From Clostridia bacterium (GTDB lineage Bacteria > Bacillota > Clostridia > Lachnospirales > Lachnospiraceae): a stretch of 64,000 bases of DNA. Made by a program: the position numbers and the translations under genes. The notes under the pieces were generated by a model. That model was not told the origin of the DNA and made no database searches. It saw nothing but the letters and a program-made list of their open reading frames with translations. This document shows positions 52,903 to 62,021 of this stretch, piece by piece. The number at the start of each line of letters is the position of its first letter. Positions within the stretch are counted from its first letter, which is position 1. The stretch spans positions 57,997-121,996 of the forward strand of contig SAAB01000003.1 of NCBI GenBank assembly GCA_009929615.1, read 5' to 3'.

Positions 52903-53070
52903 TCAGGATTCATCTCCGTCCATAGCCCAGCGTACCAGTGTTAAGGATTCCAGGCATACCACGCCAAATAAAAAGAGTCCGCCAATAGCACCCGGTAGAA
53001 TAACAGCAGTACCTGACCACCCGATGAATCCAATAAAACCAAAAAATACAAGAATAAATAAACCTAACAT
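52903..53070 (-). CDS. Small membrane protein, 55 residues
   Basis: A short gene below usual cut-offs. It starts MLGLFILVFFGFIGFIGW, has a second hydrophobic stretch (AVILPGAIGGLFLFGVVCL), and ends in a charged tail (VRWAMDGDES), so it looks like a two-segment membrane hairpin. AAGGAG lies about ten bases upstream of the ATG. It is convergent with the DUF3842 gene, with only four bases between the stops, and lies downstream of the CmpB-type gene's terminator. The family is not recognised. Confidence 0.7.
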   Translation of the reverse strand: MLGLFILVFFGFIGFIGWSGTAVILPGAIGGLFLFGVVCLESLTLVRWAMDGDES

Positions 53071-53115
53071 ATATAATCCACTCCTTTTAACATTTCCTAT
53101 GTAAAGGAGTATAAC

Positions 53116-53149
53116 AAAGGTTCAGTCCCTTATACGGGGCTGAACCTTT
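53116..53149 (-). terminator. Terminator after the CmpB-type gene
   Basis: AAAGGTTCAG-TCCCTTATACGGGG-CTGAACCTTT gives a perfect 10-bp stem plus inner pairs, two bases after the stop. The minus-strand T run is short (TTTGTTAT). Confidence 0.7.
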
Positions 53150-53150
53150 A

Positions 53151-54488
53151 TTATTTCACAATTTTCATATACGGATAAACCTTTTCAATCATTGAATCCG
53201 GATACTGCTTATCCAAAAACTCTCCTATAACTTCCTGCCGGACCGGATGCCGCTTTCGTTGGACATACCGTCCCAATGCCAGTGCTGAAATAAGCACTGC
53301 AAGAATCATTACAAACATTATTATGTAGGTCAGTACCATTCCTGATACCGGTGGAATTTTTTCTATCTGCCGGCTGACCGCCGGATAAAGAACCTTTACC
53401 CAGAAAATAGCTAAAAAGCCCCATACAAAACAAAAGAGCAAATTAATTCTTCCATTCAGATTAAAAGGAATATGGCTGTAATCCCAGAAAATTGTTCCAA
53501 ATACAAGCTCTGTAAGTGCTGAACAGGTATATTCAAATACCCCGCCAAAGAAAAAACCTCCCAGAAAGATATAAAAGTTATTACGCTCTTTCAAGGTATA
53601 CAGCACACCTGTAATTAAGGCTCCTCCCATCCCCCATACAAGACTGAATGGAATATAAAGCAGACTGCTGCGGCTCATAATCCGCCCGGTTGTCGTTAGC
53701 ATATAAACCGTCTCTACAAAGTCACCAACAAAACCACTGACTAAAAACATCCATATCAGCTTTTCCAGGCACATCCCGGTTGCAAAAGTCTTTTCACGAA
53801 CCCATCCAAAACCTCGCTCTTCTGACGGTTCCTGGTTCTTTAACTCAGGAAAACTTGTGTACATTCGATGCTGAACCATATCAAAAATCTGTTTGCCTGC
53901 ATTTCTCCGCACATCGCCAACCCGGTTTGCAACTTCTGTTACCGGTCCGCCTTTAAACTTTATCTTCAAAGATGCCGCCATTGTTACAACAAAGTCCATA
54001 ATGAATATAATTCCCACACCCCATACCAGTGCTCGAAAAACGCCCCTTGGTATCAAATGCAAAAAAATGTAAATCGGCGGCTGAAACAGCCACATCGCTA
54101 TAACTGCCATCACACCCCACATTACAGAATATGTGAAACAAATGTATCCATTAAGATTATAAGGCATATCCCTATAGTCCCAAAGTCTCCGTCCTGTGAC
54201 TTTATACATTAGGGCTCCTGTAATATATTCAATTAAAGTCACAATACCTACCGCTCCAATAATCTGCCATACAGGATGCATTCCGAAGTCCGACAGTACA
54301 TTTAAAACAACATACATACTTATCCCATATACCGGACAGACAGGTCCATTTAAAAACCCTCGATTGATAAATCGTCCATATCTGAATGCGGCAAATAGTT
54401 CCTCAATAATCCAACCTAAAACAGAGTATATGAAAAAAGTACCGATAGCTAAATAAATTCTGTATTCCATAAACCCCAGTTTCTCCAC
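53151..54488 (-). CDS. CmpB-type putative ABC transporter permease, duplicated
   Basis: A 445-residue membrane protein of the family Pfam calls ABC_trans_CmpB. It contains two homologous halves: the first starts LAIGTFFIYSVLGWIIEELFAAF with INRGFLNGPVCPVYGISMYV, the second near residue 235 starts WMFLVSGFVGDFVETVYM with SRSSLLYIPFSLVWGMGGAL, each followed by a WDYRDMPYNLNGYI or WDYSHIPFNLNGRI block. About ten membrane segments are visible. The transported substance is unknown and no ATPase partner is adjacent. The start is GTG at 54488 or ATG at 54470. It lies 24 bases after deoB. Confidence 0.82.
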   Translation of the reverse strand: MEKLGFMEYRIYLAIGTFFIYSVLGWIIEELFAAFRYGRFINRGFLNGPVCPVYGISMYVVLNVLSDFGMHPVWQIIGAVGIVTLIEYITGALMYKVTGRRLWDYRDMPYNLNGYICFTYSVMWGVMAVIAMWLFQPPIYIFLHLIPRGVFRALVWGVGIIFIMDFVVTMAASLKIKFKGGPVTEVANRVGDVRRNAGKQIFDMVQHRMYTSFPELKNQEPSEERGFGWVREKTFATGMCLEKLIWMFLVSGFVGDFVETVYMLTTTGRIMSRSSLLYIPFSLVWGMGGALITGVLYTLKERNNFYIFLGGFFFGGVFEYTCSALTELVFGTIFWDYSHIPFNLNGRINLLFCFVWGFLAIFWVKVLYPAVSRQIEKIPPVSGMVLTYIIMFVMILAVLISALALGRYVQRKRHPVRQEVIGEFLDKQYPDSMIEKVYPYMKIVK

Positions 54489-54512
54489 GCTCTCTTTTGT
54501 CGTACATTTTTA

Positions 54513-55703
54513 TTATTTCAATAGATTTAAAATCGACTGTCCAATAGTCCCTTCCGGCATATTTAATCCAAAATTATCAACCAATGTCGCTCCAATGACC
54601 GCAAAACTCTCCTGTTCTCCCAATGCACCGGCTGCCTCAAAGGACGGCGAGTACAAAAGCAGCGGCACTTTTTCCCGGGTATGGTCCGTTCCCCTGTAGG
54701 TCGGGTCATTTCCATGGTCTGCCGTAATCATTAATAGATCATCTTTTCTCAGTTCCTTTATGAATTCCCCAAGTTTAATATCAAACCTTTCCAGTTCTTC
54801 CCGATATCCCTCAGGGTTTCTTCGATGTCCCCAAAGCGCATCAAAATCAACCAGGTTAACAAAACACAGTCCATGAAAATCCTCTTTAGCCACCTCAATC
54901 GTCTGCTCCATACCATGCACGGAGCTCTTTGAACGCTCTACCCGGCTAATGCCTTCACCATCAAAGATATCCCGTATCTTGCCAATTCCAATAACGTCCC
55001 GGCCATTATCCTGCAAAACATTCAATGCCGTCTTTCCAAAAGGTTTCAGTGCATAGTCATGGCGATTGCTCGTCCGCTTAAATTCCCCTTTTTTACGTCC
55101 TGTATAAGGCCGTGCAATAACACGTCCAACCTTCCATTCCTCACGCATCGTCAGTTCTCTGGCAATTTCACAACAGCGATATAGTTCCTTTAAATCAAAA
55201 GTTTCTTCATTTCCACAAATCTGAAGTACTGAATCTGCTGAAGTGTAGACAATCATATGGCCTGTGGCAATTTCTTCCTCACCCAGTTCATCTAATATAA
55301 CCGTACCACTGCAGCTTTTATTTCCAATAATCTTATGACCTGTCTGACGTTCAAGTTCCTGAATCAAATCTGGTGGAAAGCCATGCTCTGTGAAGGTTTT
55401 AAAAGGTGTTGTCACCTTCAAACCCATCATTTCCCAGTGTCCTGTCATTGTATCCTTACTTGCACTGGCTTCCCGCAAAGCTGTATAGTACCCCTTTGGA
55501 GATGCTTCCGGTTCCACCTGCTTTAAAGGATGAAGATTGGCCATTCCAAGTTTTTTTAAATTTGGAATAGCAAATGTCTCCGCTCTTTCTGAAATATGGC
55601 CCAAAGTATCTGCTCCGGCATCTCCATAATCAGCAGCGTCCGGCATCTCTCCAATGCCAAGTGAATCTATAACGACAACAAATATTCGGTGAAAACGTTC
55701 CAT
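54513..55703 (-). CDS. deoB: Phosphopentomutase
   Basis: Moves phosphate between the 1 and 5 positions of (deoxy)ribose, linking nucleoside phosphorylase products to central metabolism. The 396 residues show the alkaline-phosphatase fold: [21 protein letters not shown] with metal ligand Asp, [13 protein letters not shown] with the phosphorylated Thr near residue 87, and [25 protein letters not shown] near 330. Its ATG overlaps the cdd stop (TAATG). It works with deoC, cdd and pdp. Confidence 0.97.
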   Translation of the reverse strand: MERFHRIFVVVIDSLGIGEMPDAADYGDAGADTLGHISERAETFAIPNLKKLGMANLHPLKQVEPEASPKGYYTALREASASKDTMTGHWEMMGLKVTTPFKTFTEHGFPPDLIQELERQTGHKIIGNKSCSGTVILDELGEEEIATGHMIVYTSADSVLQICGNEETFDLKELYRCCEIARELTMREEWKVGRVIARPYTGRKKGEFKRTSNRHDYALKPFGKTALNVLQDNGRDVIGIGKIRDIFDGEGISRVERSKSSVHGMEQTIEVAKEDFHGLCFVNLVDFDALWGHRRNPEGYREELERFDIKLGEFIKELRKDDLLMITADHGNDPTYRGTDHTREKVPLLLYSPSFEAAGALGEQESFAVIGATLVDNFGLNMPEGTIGQSILNLLK

Positions 55704-56119
55704 TACTTATCAACCCCCAGATTTTTCGGAGAAAATGCCTTTGGAAGCAGTTCCTCGAGTGTACATACCTGATAGTCTTCCAGATTCTTTGCCATAATAA
55801 TCTGGAAATCCTGAGGTATACAAAATTCCATCATAACCTGCCGGCATACCCCACAAGGTGCACAATAGTCAAGAATTTCTCCGTATTTACCCCCGACAAT
55901 GGCAATCGCCTTAAAGTCTTTAACTCCTTCGCTGACCGCTTTAAAAAATGCAGTCCTCTCCGCACAATTCGACGGTCCATAAGCCGAGTTTTCAATATTA
56001 CATCCCGTAAAAATACGTCCATCCGTACTTAAAAGGGCCGCACCCACTTTAAATTGAGAATAGGGTGCATAGGAATAGGCCAGTTGGTCCAAAGCACTTT
56101 GAATCAGTTCTCCCCACAT
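55703..56119 (-). CDS. cdd: Cytidine deaminase
   Basis: Converts cytidine and deoxycytidine into uridine forms. The 138 residues form the small tetrameric type, with [23 protein letters not shown] (zinc Cys and catalytic Glu near residue 55) and [15 protein letters not shown] (two zinc cysteines near 90). Its ribosome site AAGGAT lies inside the last codons of deoC. It supplies substrate for pyrimidine-nucleoside phosphorylase. Confidence 0.96.
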   Translation of the reverse strand: MWGELIQSALDQLAYSYAPYSQFKVGAALLSTDGRIFTGCNIENSAYGPSNCAERTAFFKAVSEGVKDFKAIAIVGGKYGEILDYCAPCGVCRQVMMEFCIPQDFQIIMAKNLEDYQVCTLEELLPKAFSPKNLGVDK

Positions 56120-56122
56120 AAT

Positions 56123-56794
56123 TTATCCTTCCGCTTTGACAATTTTGACAATTCGGCTGGTCCCCAGCCTGTCCACTCCGAGTTCGATAAATTTCTCTGC
56201 ATCTTCCATGGATGAAATACCGCCGGCAGCTTTAATCTTTACCCCCGGCCCAATATGCTCTGCAAAGAGAGCCACATCCTCAAATGTTGCTCCTCCTGTA
56301 GAAAATCCTGTAGATGTCTTTATATAATCGGCTCCTGCATCTGTAATAACTCTGCAAAGCTGCTTCTTTTCTTCTTCAGTCAATAAACAGGTTTCAATAA
56401 TAACCTTTAAAATATGACTTCCACAAAGGGCTTTAATATCCCGGATTTCTTCTAATACCATATCATATCTTCCGGATTTTACCGCCCCCAAAGAAATCAC
56501 CATGTCTATTTCATCTGCTCCATTATCCAGAGCATCCTTTGTTTCATAATTTTTAACAGCACTGGTCGCATAACCATTAGGGAAACCGATAACTGTACAT
56601 ATCTGCAATTTATCTCCCACATACTCTTTAGCACCTTTCACAAAACATGGTGGTATACATACCGATGCTGTCCCATATTTGATTGCATCGTCACAAAGTG
56701 CTTTGATTTCGTCCATTGTAGCTGTCTGCGTCAGAAGCGTGTGGTCCACTTTAGACAAAATCTCTTCATTTGTTAATTTTCGTTCATGACTCAT
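56123..56794 (-). CDS. deoC: Deoxyribose-phosphate aldolase
   Basis: Splits deoxyribose 5-phosphate into glyceraldehyde 3-phosphate and acetaldehyde. The 223 residues hold [41 protein letters not shown] with the first Lys, and the Schiff-base motif [16 protein letters not shown] near residue 155, then KAAGGISS. The ATG at 56794 is preferred to the TTG at 56812. It lies 23 bases after the ABC transporter ATPase gene, on the same transcript. Confidence 0.96.
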   Translation of the reverse strand: MSHERKLTNEEILSKVDHTLLTQTATMDEIKALCDDAIKYGTASVCIPPCFVKGAKEYVGDKLQICTVIGFPNGYATSAVKNYETKDALDNGADEIDMVISLGAVKSGRYDMVLEEIRDIKALCGSHILKVIIETCLLTEEEKKQLCRVITDAGADYIKTSTGFSTGGATFEDVALFAEHIGPGVKIKAAGGISSMEDAEKFIELGVDRLGTSRIVKIVKAEG

Positions 56795-56817
56795 ACCTTC
56801 AACCTCTTTCAATCTCT

Positions 56818-57576
56818 TTACTCCCCACTTAATTTGCCGAGGAATTCTTTCATTCGCTGATTCTCAGAATTGAAAACCAACTCCGGTGAACCTTCCTCGA
56901 CGATAACACCTTTATCCATAAAAATAACATAATCCGATACATTTTTAGCAAAATTCATCTCATGCGTAACAATAACCATGGTCATTCGTTCTGCTGCCAG
57001 GTCCTTTATAATTTTCAAAATTTCTCCTGTCAGCTCCGGATCCAGAGCAGATGTCGGTTCATCAAAAAACAAAATCTTTGGATTCATTGCCAATGCTCTG
57101 GCAATCGATACACGCTGCTGCTGCCCGCCGGACAACTGGTATGGGTAGGCATTTGCTTTATCTTCCAGTCCCATCTTCCGAAGCAGTTCCCTGGCTTCTT
57201 CAAAAACTTCCTGCTTATTCCGGTGCTGCACCCGCAATGGCGCATCCGTAATATTCTTAATCACCGAATAATGTGGGAAGAGATTAAAGTTCTGAAACAC
57301 AAGACCGTAATATCCACGAATACGTTTCAAATCTGCTGTTTTCGCATAGACTGCCTGTTCTCCCTGGCTTTTAGCTGCTGCTTCTCCAAGATATATTATA
57401 TCACCGTTGTCAATTTTTTCCAGCATCGTAGCACATCGTAAAAGTGTTGATTTTCCTGAGCCCGACGGTCCAATTATACTCAAAACCTGACCTTCATTTA
57501 CCGTCAGTGAAATGTCCTTTAATACTTCAAGGCCGTCAAAACTCTTTTTTATATGATTCATCTCTAATAAGTTCAT
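56818..57576 (-). CDS. Polar amino acid-type ABC importer, ATPase
   Basis: A 252-residue ATP-binding subunit of the GlnQ/HisP class. It has Walker [14 protein letters not shown] (about 35-47), the Q-loop [12 protein letters not shown], signature [15 protein letters not shown] and Walker [16 protein letters not shown], plus the H-loop VTHEMNFA. It sits between the permease gene (12 bases) and deoC. An insertion around residues 60-80 ([18 protein letters not shown]) is slightly longer than in GlnQ. Confidence 0.94.
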   Translation of the reverse strand: MNLLEMNHIKKSFDGLEVLKDISLTVNEGQVLSIIGPSGSGKSTLLRCATMLEKIDNGDIIYLGEAAAKSQGEQAVYAKTADLKRIRGYYGLVFQNFNLFPHYSVIKNITDAPLRVQHRNKQEVFEEARELLRKMGLEDKANAYPYQLSGGQQQRVSIARALAMNPKILFFDEPTSALDPELTGEILKIIKDLAAERMTMVIVTHEMNFAKNVSDYVIFMDKGVIVEEGSPELVFNSENQRMKEFLGKLSGE

Positions 57577-57588
57577 CCGTTTATCCTC

Positions 57589-58239
57589 CTAACGATAATA
57601 ACTCAGCTTCTTTTCCAGCCGGTCAAAGAATACTGCAACTAACAGGTTGAAAACATAGTAAAATAGTCCGGCAACAATAAATGGCACCCATGAAGATTCT
57701 GCCGCCACAAGCTCTTTGGTCAGCTTAAACACTTCTGTTACAGACAGGGTAAATGCCAGGGACGTATCTTTTACCAGTGTAATCGTTTCATTTGCTACTG
57801 GTGGAATAATCCGTTTAATAACCTGGGGCATAACAATATGAATAAATGTCTGGCTTCTACTGTATCCCAGCAGTCTTGCCGCCTCATACTGTCCATCGGG
57901 AACAGCCGAAATACCTGAGCGGTAAATCTCCGCAAAATAAGCAGCATAGTTCAAGGCAAAACCAATCAGAACCGCTTTAAGCCGGTATGATTGTGTAATC
58001 TGCATTCCAAAAATAAAATATGGACCAAAATAGACAACCAGCAGCTGGAGCATCAATGGCGTTCCTCGCATAATGGATATATATATTCTGGCCAACATGG
58101 AAAACACCTTTACTTTGGACATCCGAACCAAAGAAAGCCCCAATCCAAGAATCAAAGATGTAATCAATGTTACAAAAAATATCTCAAGAGTTATCCCCAT
58201 TCCACTGGACAACTCTTTAATAATGTCTGTTATTGTCAT
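57589..58239 (-). CDS. Polar amino acid-type ABC importer, permease
   Basis: A 216-residue HisM/GlnP-type permease with about five membrane segments. Diagnostic sequences are IYISIMRGTPLMLQLLVVYFG, NYAAYFAEIYRSGISAVPDGQYEAARLLGYSRSQTF (the ATPase-coupling EAA-type loop, about 105-140) and ETITLVKDTSLAFTLSVTE. One permease gene is present, so the channel is probably a homodimer. It lies 82 bases after the binding-protein gene, beyond a partial terminator. Confidence 0.94.
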   Translation of the reverse strand: MTITDIIKELSSGMGITLEIFFVTLITSLILGLGLSLVRMSKVKVFSMLARIYISIMRGTPLMLQLLVVYFGPYFIFGMQITQSYRLKAVLIGFALNYAAYFAEIYRSGISAVPDGQYEAARLLGYSRSQTFIHIVMPQVIKRIIPPVANETITLVKDTSLAFTLSVTEVFKLTKELVAAESSWVPFIVAGLFYYVFNLLVAVFFDRLEKKLSYYR

Positions 58240-58276
58240 CTGTACGCCTCCCTGTTTTATAAAATCCTATATCAGC

Positions 58277-58303
58277 AAAAAGGGAGCGATTAAATTCGCT
58301 CCC
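58277..58303 (-). terminator. Partial terminator between binding-protein and permease genes
   Basis: On the minus strand GGGAGCGA and TCGCTCCC form a perfect 8-bp stem followed by TTTTTGC. Inside an operon it would let most transcripts stop after the binding protein, which is needed in excess. Confidence 0.75.
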
Positions 58304-58321
58304 CATTGATGTCTTTTTTGA

Positions 58322-59173
58322 TTATTTACTAATACAGATTTTTTCAGGATCAATTGGATATTTTGCAACAATTTTATCCACTGTTCCATCTGCTTCCATC
58401 TCAAGTAATGTGGACCAAACCTGATCTCTTAAAGCTTCATTACCAAGTTTGAAACCTATTCCATACTGTTCTGTGGAAATAATCTCATCCAGGATTACAA
58501 TATTCTCATTCTGTACCTGTTTTGCAGCTGCAACGCCTTCATCCATAGCAATGGCATCTGCAGAACCTGCTTCAAGTTCTAACAATGCGGATTCATAATC
58601 TGGAACTTCTGTAAAGTTCGCAAAAGATTCAACCAATTTAACGATTTCTTCATTCTCTTCATCCTGTAACGCTGCCAATGCAGAAGAATCAGCCTGTACG
58701 AGCACATTCTTGCCTGCTAAATCAGCAAAGGATGTGATTCCAGCATCTTTATTCACAACAAATACCTGTGTATTATCTACATAAGCCTCTGTCCATGTGT
58801 ACTCATCTTCGCGTCCATTCATTGTAAAGCCATTCCAAATACAATCAATAGCACCCGAATTCAATTCCATATCTTTAGCATCCCAGTCAATCGGCATCTT
58901 TACAAGTTCCCAGCCGTTACGGTCACATACTTCCTGAGCTAAATCCAAGTCAAATCCGACATACTCACCATCCTGCTTATATCCATAAGGTGGAAAGCTT
59001 GCATCGAACCCAACAGTAAATGTCTTTTTTTCTCCAGCAGCCTCTGTTGCTGCCTCTGCTGTAGTCTCAGCTTTTGTTTCTGCTTTCGTTTCTTTTGCAC
59101 CGTTACCACATCCTGTAACCAGACATCCAACCGCCATTATCCCCGCCATAATAAGCGCTAATCTTTTTTTCAT
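58322..59173 (-). CDS. Polar amino acid-type ABC importer, binding lipoprotein
   Basis: A 283-residue extracellular binding protein of family 3 (SBP_bac_3). Residues 1-22 are a lipoprotein signal (VTGC, Cys22), then an Ala/Glu/Thr-rich linker. The domain begins FTVGFDASFPPYGYKQDGEYVGFDLDLAQEV and includes DWDAKDMELNSGAIDCIWNGFTMN and AMDEGVAAAKQV. Conserved ligand Arg positions for amino acids appear partly changed, so the ligand could be an unusual amino acid. First gene of the long operon ending with the CmpB-type gene. Confidence 0.94.
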   Translation of the reverse strand: MKKRLALIMAGIMAVGCLVTGCGNGAKETKAETKAETTAEAATEAAGEKKTFTVGFDASFPPYGYKQDGEYVGFDLDLAQEVCDRNGWELVKMPIDWDAKDMELNSGAIDCIWNGFTMNGREDEYTWTEAYVDNTQVFVVNKDAGITSFADLAGKNVLVQADSSALAALQDEENEEIVKLVESFANFTEVPDYESALLELEAGSADAIAMDEGVAAAKQVQNENIVILDEIISTEQYGIGFKLGNEALRDQVWSTLLEMEADGTVDKIVAKYPIDPEKICISK

Positions 59174-59221
59174 AACTTCTTCCTCCCATTATCCATATCA
59201 TGCTACCATGTTATTCGTATA

Positions 59222-59260
59222 ACGCTTTATCATGATATCATGAAAGCGTATTTGTGTCAA
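59222..59260 (-). promoter_or_regulatory. Promoter with overlapping palindromic operator
   Basis: On the minus strand TTGACA (59255-59260) and TATCAT (59232-59237) are 17 bases apart. A 28-base imperfect palindrome, arms ACGCTTT and AAAGCGT around TCATGATATCATGA (59222-59249), covers the -10 box. A second dyad, GTTATTCGTATAAC, follows at 59210-59223. The layout suits repression of the transporter-deo operon. Confidence 0.7.
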
Positions 59261-59317
59261 CGAAAATGCCCCTGTTTTACTGTAAGGAAGGCCCTTTTCT
59301 ACCTTACTATTTTCTTA

Positions 59318-59354
59318 CAAAAATAGGATGACATTTTGGAAAATGTCATCCTAT
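59318..59354 (-). terminator. Terminator after the 33-residue gene
   Basis: ATAGGATGACATTT pairs perfectly with AAATGTCATCCTAT around a four-base loop, followed on the minus strand by TTTTTGT. Confidence 0.9.
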
Positions 59355-59372
59355 CGTTTTATCTAATGTTGT

Positions 59373-59474
59373 TTAATCTTCAAAATATTCTCTGTAGTCC
59401 ATTTCACTGGCAAATAACATATATCTGCCTCCCACGAATCCCATATAACCTTCTCTTACTGAATAACCTTTCAT
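59373..59474 (-). CDS. Small protein of 33 residues
   Basis: A short gene below usual cut-offs, reading MKGYSVREGYMGFVGGRYML then FASEMDYREYFED. It has a good ribosome site (AAGGTGG, nine bases upstream), a normal stop and its own terminator. The tyrosine- and glycine-rich start and acidic end look like a conserved small-protein pattern (GYMGFVGGRYMLFAS) rather than chance. It follows the aspartate kinase gene by 74 bases, probably on the same transcript. Function unknown. Confidence 0.7.
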   Translation of the reverse strand: MKGYSVREGYMGFVGGRYMLFASEMDYREYFED

Positions 59475-59548
59475 GTTATCAACCACCTTTCTAAATACAT
59501 CTTTAAGATGGTTTTATTATATGTTATTCAGCGTCCTATAAAACGGAC

Positions 59549-60868
59549 TTAAAGTCGGATGGTTACAAAGATATCATAAATCGCTTTAATCGCTGTTTCA
59601 AAGTCTTTATTCTGCAAACCAATGATAATATTCAGCTCACTGGAGCCCTGGTCTATCATCTTAACATTGACATTGGCATGTGCCAGTGCTGAAAAAATTC
59701 GTCCCGCGGTTCCTCTGGTAGCTTTCATACCACGTCCCACAACAGCAACCAATGCCAAATCACTTTCCATCTCAATAGCATCCGGTTTTGCTGTCCGGTG
59801 AAGATTTGCCAGAACAGACTGTTCCTTTGCTTCAAATTCATCCTGATGAACAAATACCGTCAATGTATCGATTCCCGATGGCATATGCTCAAAGGATACA
59901 CCTTCTTCTTCGAAAGCTTCTAACACTTTTCTCCCAAACCCAACCTGGGAGTTCATCATGTCCTTCTCAACGGTAATGGACACAAAGCCCTTTTTACCGG
60001 CAATACCTGTAATCGTATATTCCGGCTTTACACATGTACTTTCTACAATAAATGTTCCTTTATCTTCCGGAGCATTTGTATTTCGAATATTAATAGGGAT
60101 TCCTTCTGTACGTACCGGGAAGATAGCATCTTCATGAAGTACAGTTGCTCCCATATATGAAAGTTCTCTTAATTCTTTATAAGTAATGGTATCAATCGGC
60201 TTTGGATTCTCAATAATTCTAGGGTCCGCTACCAGCACACCGGATACATCTGTCCAGTTTTCATAGACATCCGCAATAACAGCTTTCGCAACAATCGAAC
60301 CGGTAATATCGGAACCACCTCGTGAAAAAGTCTTTACATGACCGTCTGCTCCACATCCGTAAAATCCAGGAATAACTGCTGTATCTGTCTTGGCCAGTTT
60401 TTTTCCAAGAGCAGAGTAGGTCTTATTCTGATCCAGCTGTCCATCTTTGCCAAAGAAAATATATTTTGCAGGGTCTACAAATTCACTTCCCAGGTATCTT
60501 GCCATAATAACACCATTCAGATACTCTCCTCTGGAAGCTGCATAATCTGAGCCCTCTTTATTTTTGAAGGCAAGTTCAATCTCTTTGAATTCTTCATCCA
60601 GGCTTAAATCCAATGCCAATCCCCGGATAATTTCATTATAACGTTCTTTGATCTGTTCAAGGAGCTCTTTAAAATCCCTGCCTGAAACAGCCTCTTCGTA
60701 ACATTTGTAAAGCATGTCCGTTACTTTAACATCTTTCGGAGAACGTTTTCCAGGAGCTGATGGAATAACATATCTTCTGGACGGGTCACTTTTAATAATA
60801 TTACCTACTTTTTTAAACTGTTCTGCACTGGCCAGCGAACTGCCACCGAACTTCACAACCTTTTTCAT
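59549..60868 (-). CDS. Aspartate kinase
   Basis: Phosphorylates aspartate, the first step toward lysine, threonine and methionine. The 439 residues have KVVKFGGSSLASAEQFKKV at the start, FSRGGSDITGSIVAKAV near residue 195, YKELRELSYMGATVLHEDAI near 235, and two ACT regulatory domains from about 300 (ITGIAGKKGFVSITVEKD and ALVAVVGRGMKATRGTAGRIFSAL). The ACT domains imply feedback control by an end-product amino acid, commonly lysine or threonine. No homoserine dehydrogenase fusion and no lysine riboswitch in the leader. Confidence 0.96.
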   Translation of the reverse strand: MKKVVKFGGSSLASAEQFKKVGNIIKSDPSRRYVIPSAPGKRSPKDVKVTDMLYKCYEEAVSGRDFKELLEQIKERYNEIIRGLALDLSLDEEFKEIELAFKNKEGSDYAASRGEYLNGVIMARYLGSEFVDPAKYIFFGKDGQLDQNKTYSALGKKLAKTDTAVIPGFYGCGADGHVKTFSRGGSDITGSIVAKAVIADVYENWTDVSGVLVADPRIIENPKPIDTITYKELRELSYMGATVLHEDAIFPVRTEGIPINIRNTNAPEDKGTFIVESTCVKPEYTITGIAGKKGFVSITVEKDMMNSQVGFGRKVLEAFEEEGVSFEHMPSGIDTLTVFVHQDEFEAKEQSVLANLHRTAKPDAIEMESDLALVAVVGRGMKATRGTAGRIFSALAHANVNVKMIDQGSSELNIIIGLQNKDFETAIKAIYDIFVTIRL

Positions 60869-60906
60869 CTATATAGCCTCCAAAATTAAAATCATCTGTT
60901 TTTAAA

Positions 60907-60934
60907 ATTATATAACAGAATCCCTATTTGTCAA
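60907..60934 (-). promoter_or_regulatory. Promoter of the aspartate kinase gene
   Basis: On the minus strand a perfect TTGACA (60929-60934) and a perfect TATAAT (60907-60912) with a 16-base spacer. Confidence 0.85.
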
Positions 60935-61079
60935 CGATTTCTTACAAACCTCCCCTTATATCGCCCTCATATATGTGCTGCCTTAGTCTTCCCCCAATTT
61001 ACAACTTATGGTATACTAATATTCTATTTACATCGAAAAGGGCTTTGCCCGCCATGCTCTGCCCCAAGGAGGTAGCATC

Positions 61080-61964
61080 ATGAAAAAACGCATACTTTTT
61101 ATCGTTAATCCGAGTTCCGGTAAAGTAAAAATCAAGGACAGCCTTCTGGAAGTATGCCAGATATTCTGCCAAGCTGGCTACGACCTGACTTTAAATGTAA
61201 CTCAGTACATCCGCGATGCCATTAATGAAGCTTTAGAAGATGATATCCGTTATGATTTAATCATCTGCTGCGGCGGTGACGGCACTTTTAACAGCATGAT
61301 TTCCGCCCTGCTTCCTCTCGAAGTCCATCCTGCCATCAGCTATATTCCTTCCGGAAGTACCAATGATTTTGCCCGCAGCATCGGCCTGAACGGCACTGCT
61401 GTAGACATTGCCCGTGAAATTATGGTTGGTTCACCAAGGCCGCTGGATATTGGCAGTTTCAATGAACTCTATTTTTCCTATATTGCTTCATTTGGAGCCT
61501 TTACGGAAACTTCCTATAATACGCCCCAGTCCTTAAAAAACTGGCTGGGCCACCTTGCCTATATTTTAGAAGGCATGAAAGACTTGTCCGCTATTGAGCC
61601 CTGCCATATGAAGATTGTCCACGATGACGTGGTTCTTGAAGACAATTACATCTGGGGAGCTATTTGTAATTCCACTTCCATTGGCGGCATGATTCGCCTG
61701 AATAAGGATCTGGTAGATTACAATGACGGCCTTTTTGAGATTCTTCTTGTCAAGGCACCGAAAACACTTTTTGATTTAACAAGGATAGTTGTATCCATTA
61801 ATACTCAGGATTATGACCCTGAAATGATTGATTTTTTCCAAGCCAGCGAATTATACGTCTATCCGGAAACAGAGGTTCCTTGGACTCTTGACGGTGAATA
61901 TGCTCCTGGAAATAAAGAGATTCATATTAAAAATATTCATAATGCACTCCAGATTATTGTTTGA
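61080..61964 (+). CDS. YegS/BmrU family lipid kinase
   Basis: A 294-residue diacylglycerol-kinase-like enzyme that phosphorylates a membrane lipid, recycling diacylglycerol to phosphatidate in the Gram-positive DgkB role. It has FIVNPSSGKVKIKDSL, the ATP-binding CCGGDGTFNSMISAL near residue 65, and IPSGSTNDFARSIGL near 95. The C-terminal beta-sandwich (LDGEYAPGNKEIHIKN) is intact. AAGGAGGT lies six bases upstream. It is 57 bases upstream of the spore-coat operon, with no terminator between. Confidence 0.93.
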   Translation: MKKRILFIVNPSSGKVKIKDSLLEVCQIFCQAGYDLTLNVTQYIRDAINEALEDDIRYDLIICCGGDGTFNSMISALLPLEVHPAISYIPSGSTNDFARSIGLNGTAVDIAREIMVGSPRPLDIGSFNELYFSYIASFGAFTETSYNTPQSLKNWLGHLAYILEGMKDLSAIEPCHMKIVHDDVVLEDNYIWGAICNSTSIGGMIRLNKDLVDYNDGLFEILLVKAPKTLFDLTRIVVSINTQDYDPEMIDFFQASELYVYPETEVPWTLDGEYAPGNKEIHIKNIHNALQIIV

Positions 61965-62021
61965 CATTTTCTTTTAGATTTCATAAATTATTACTAAAAG
62001 AATACTCCGAAAGGAGCCTTT

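Noticed and set aside
61975..62010. Sigma-E type promoter for cotJ (ATA ... ATAC motif)
   Set aside because: The candidate -10 lies directly against the cotJA ribosome site, leaving no room for a transcript start; the similarity is weak.
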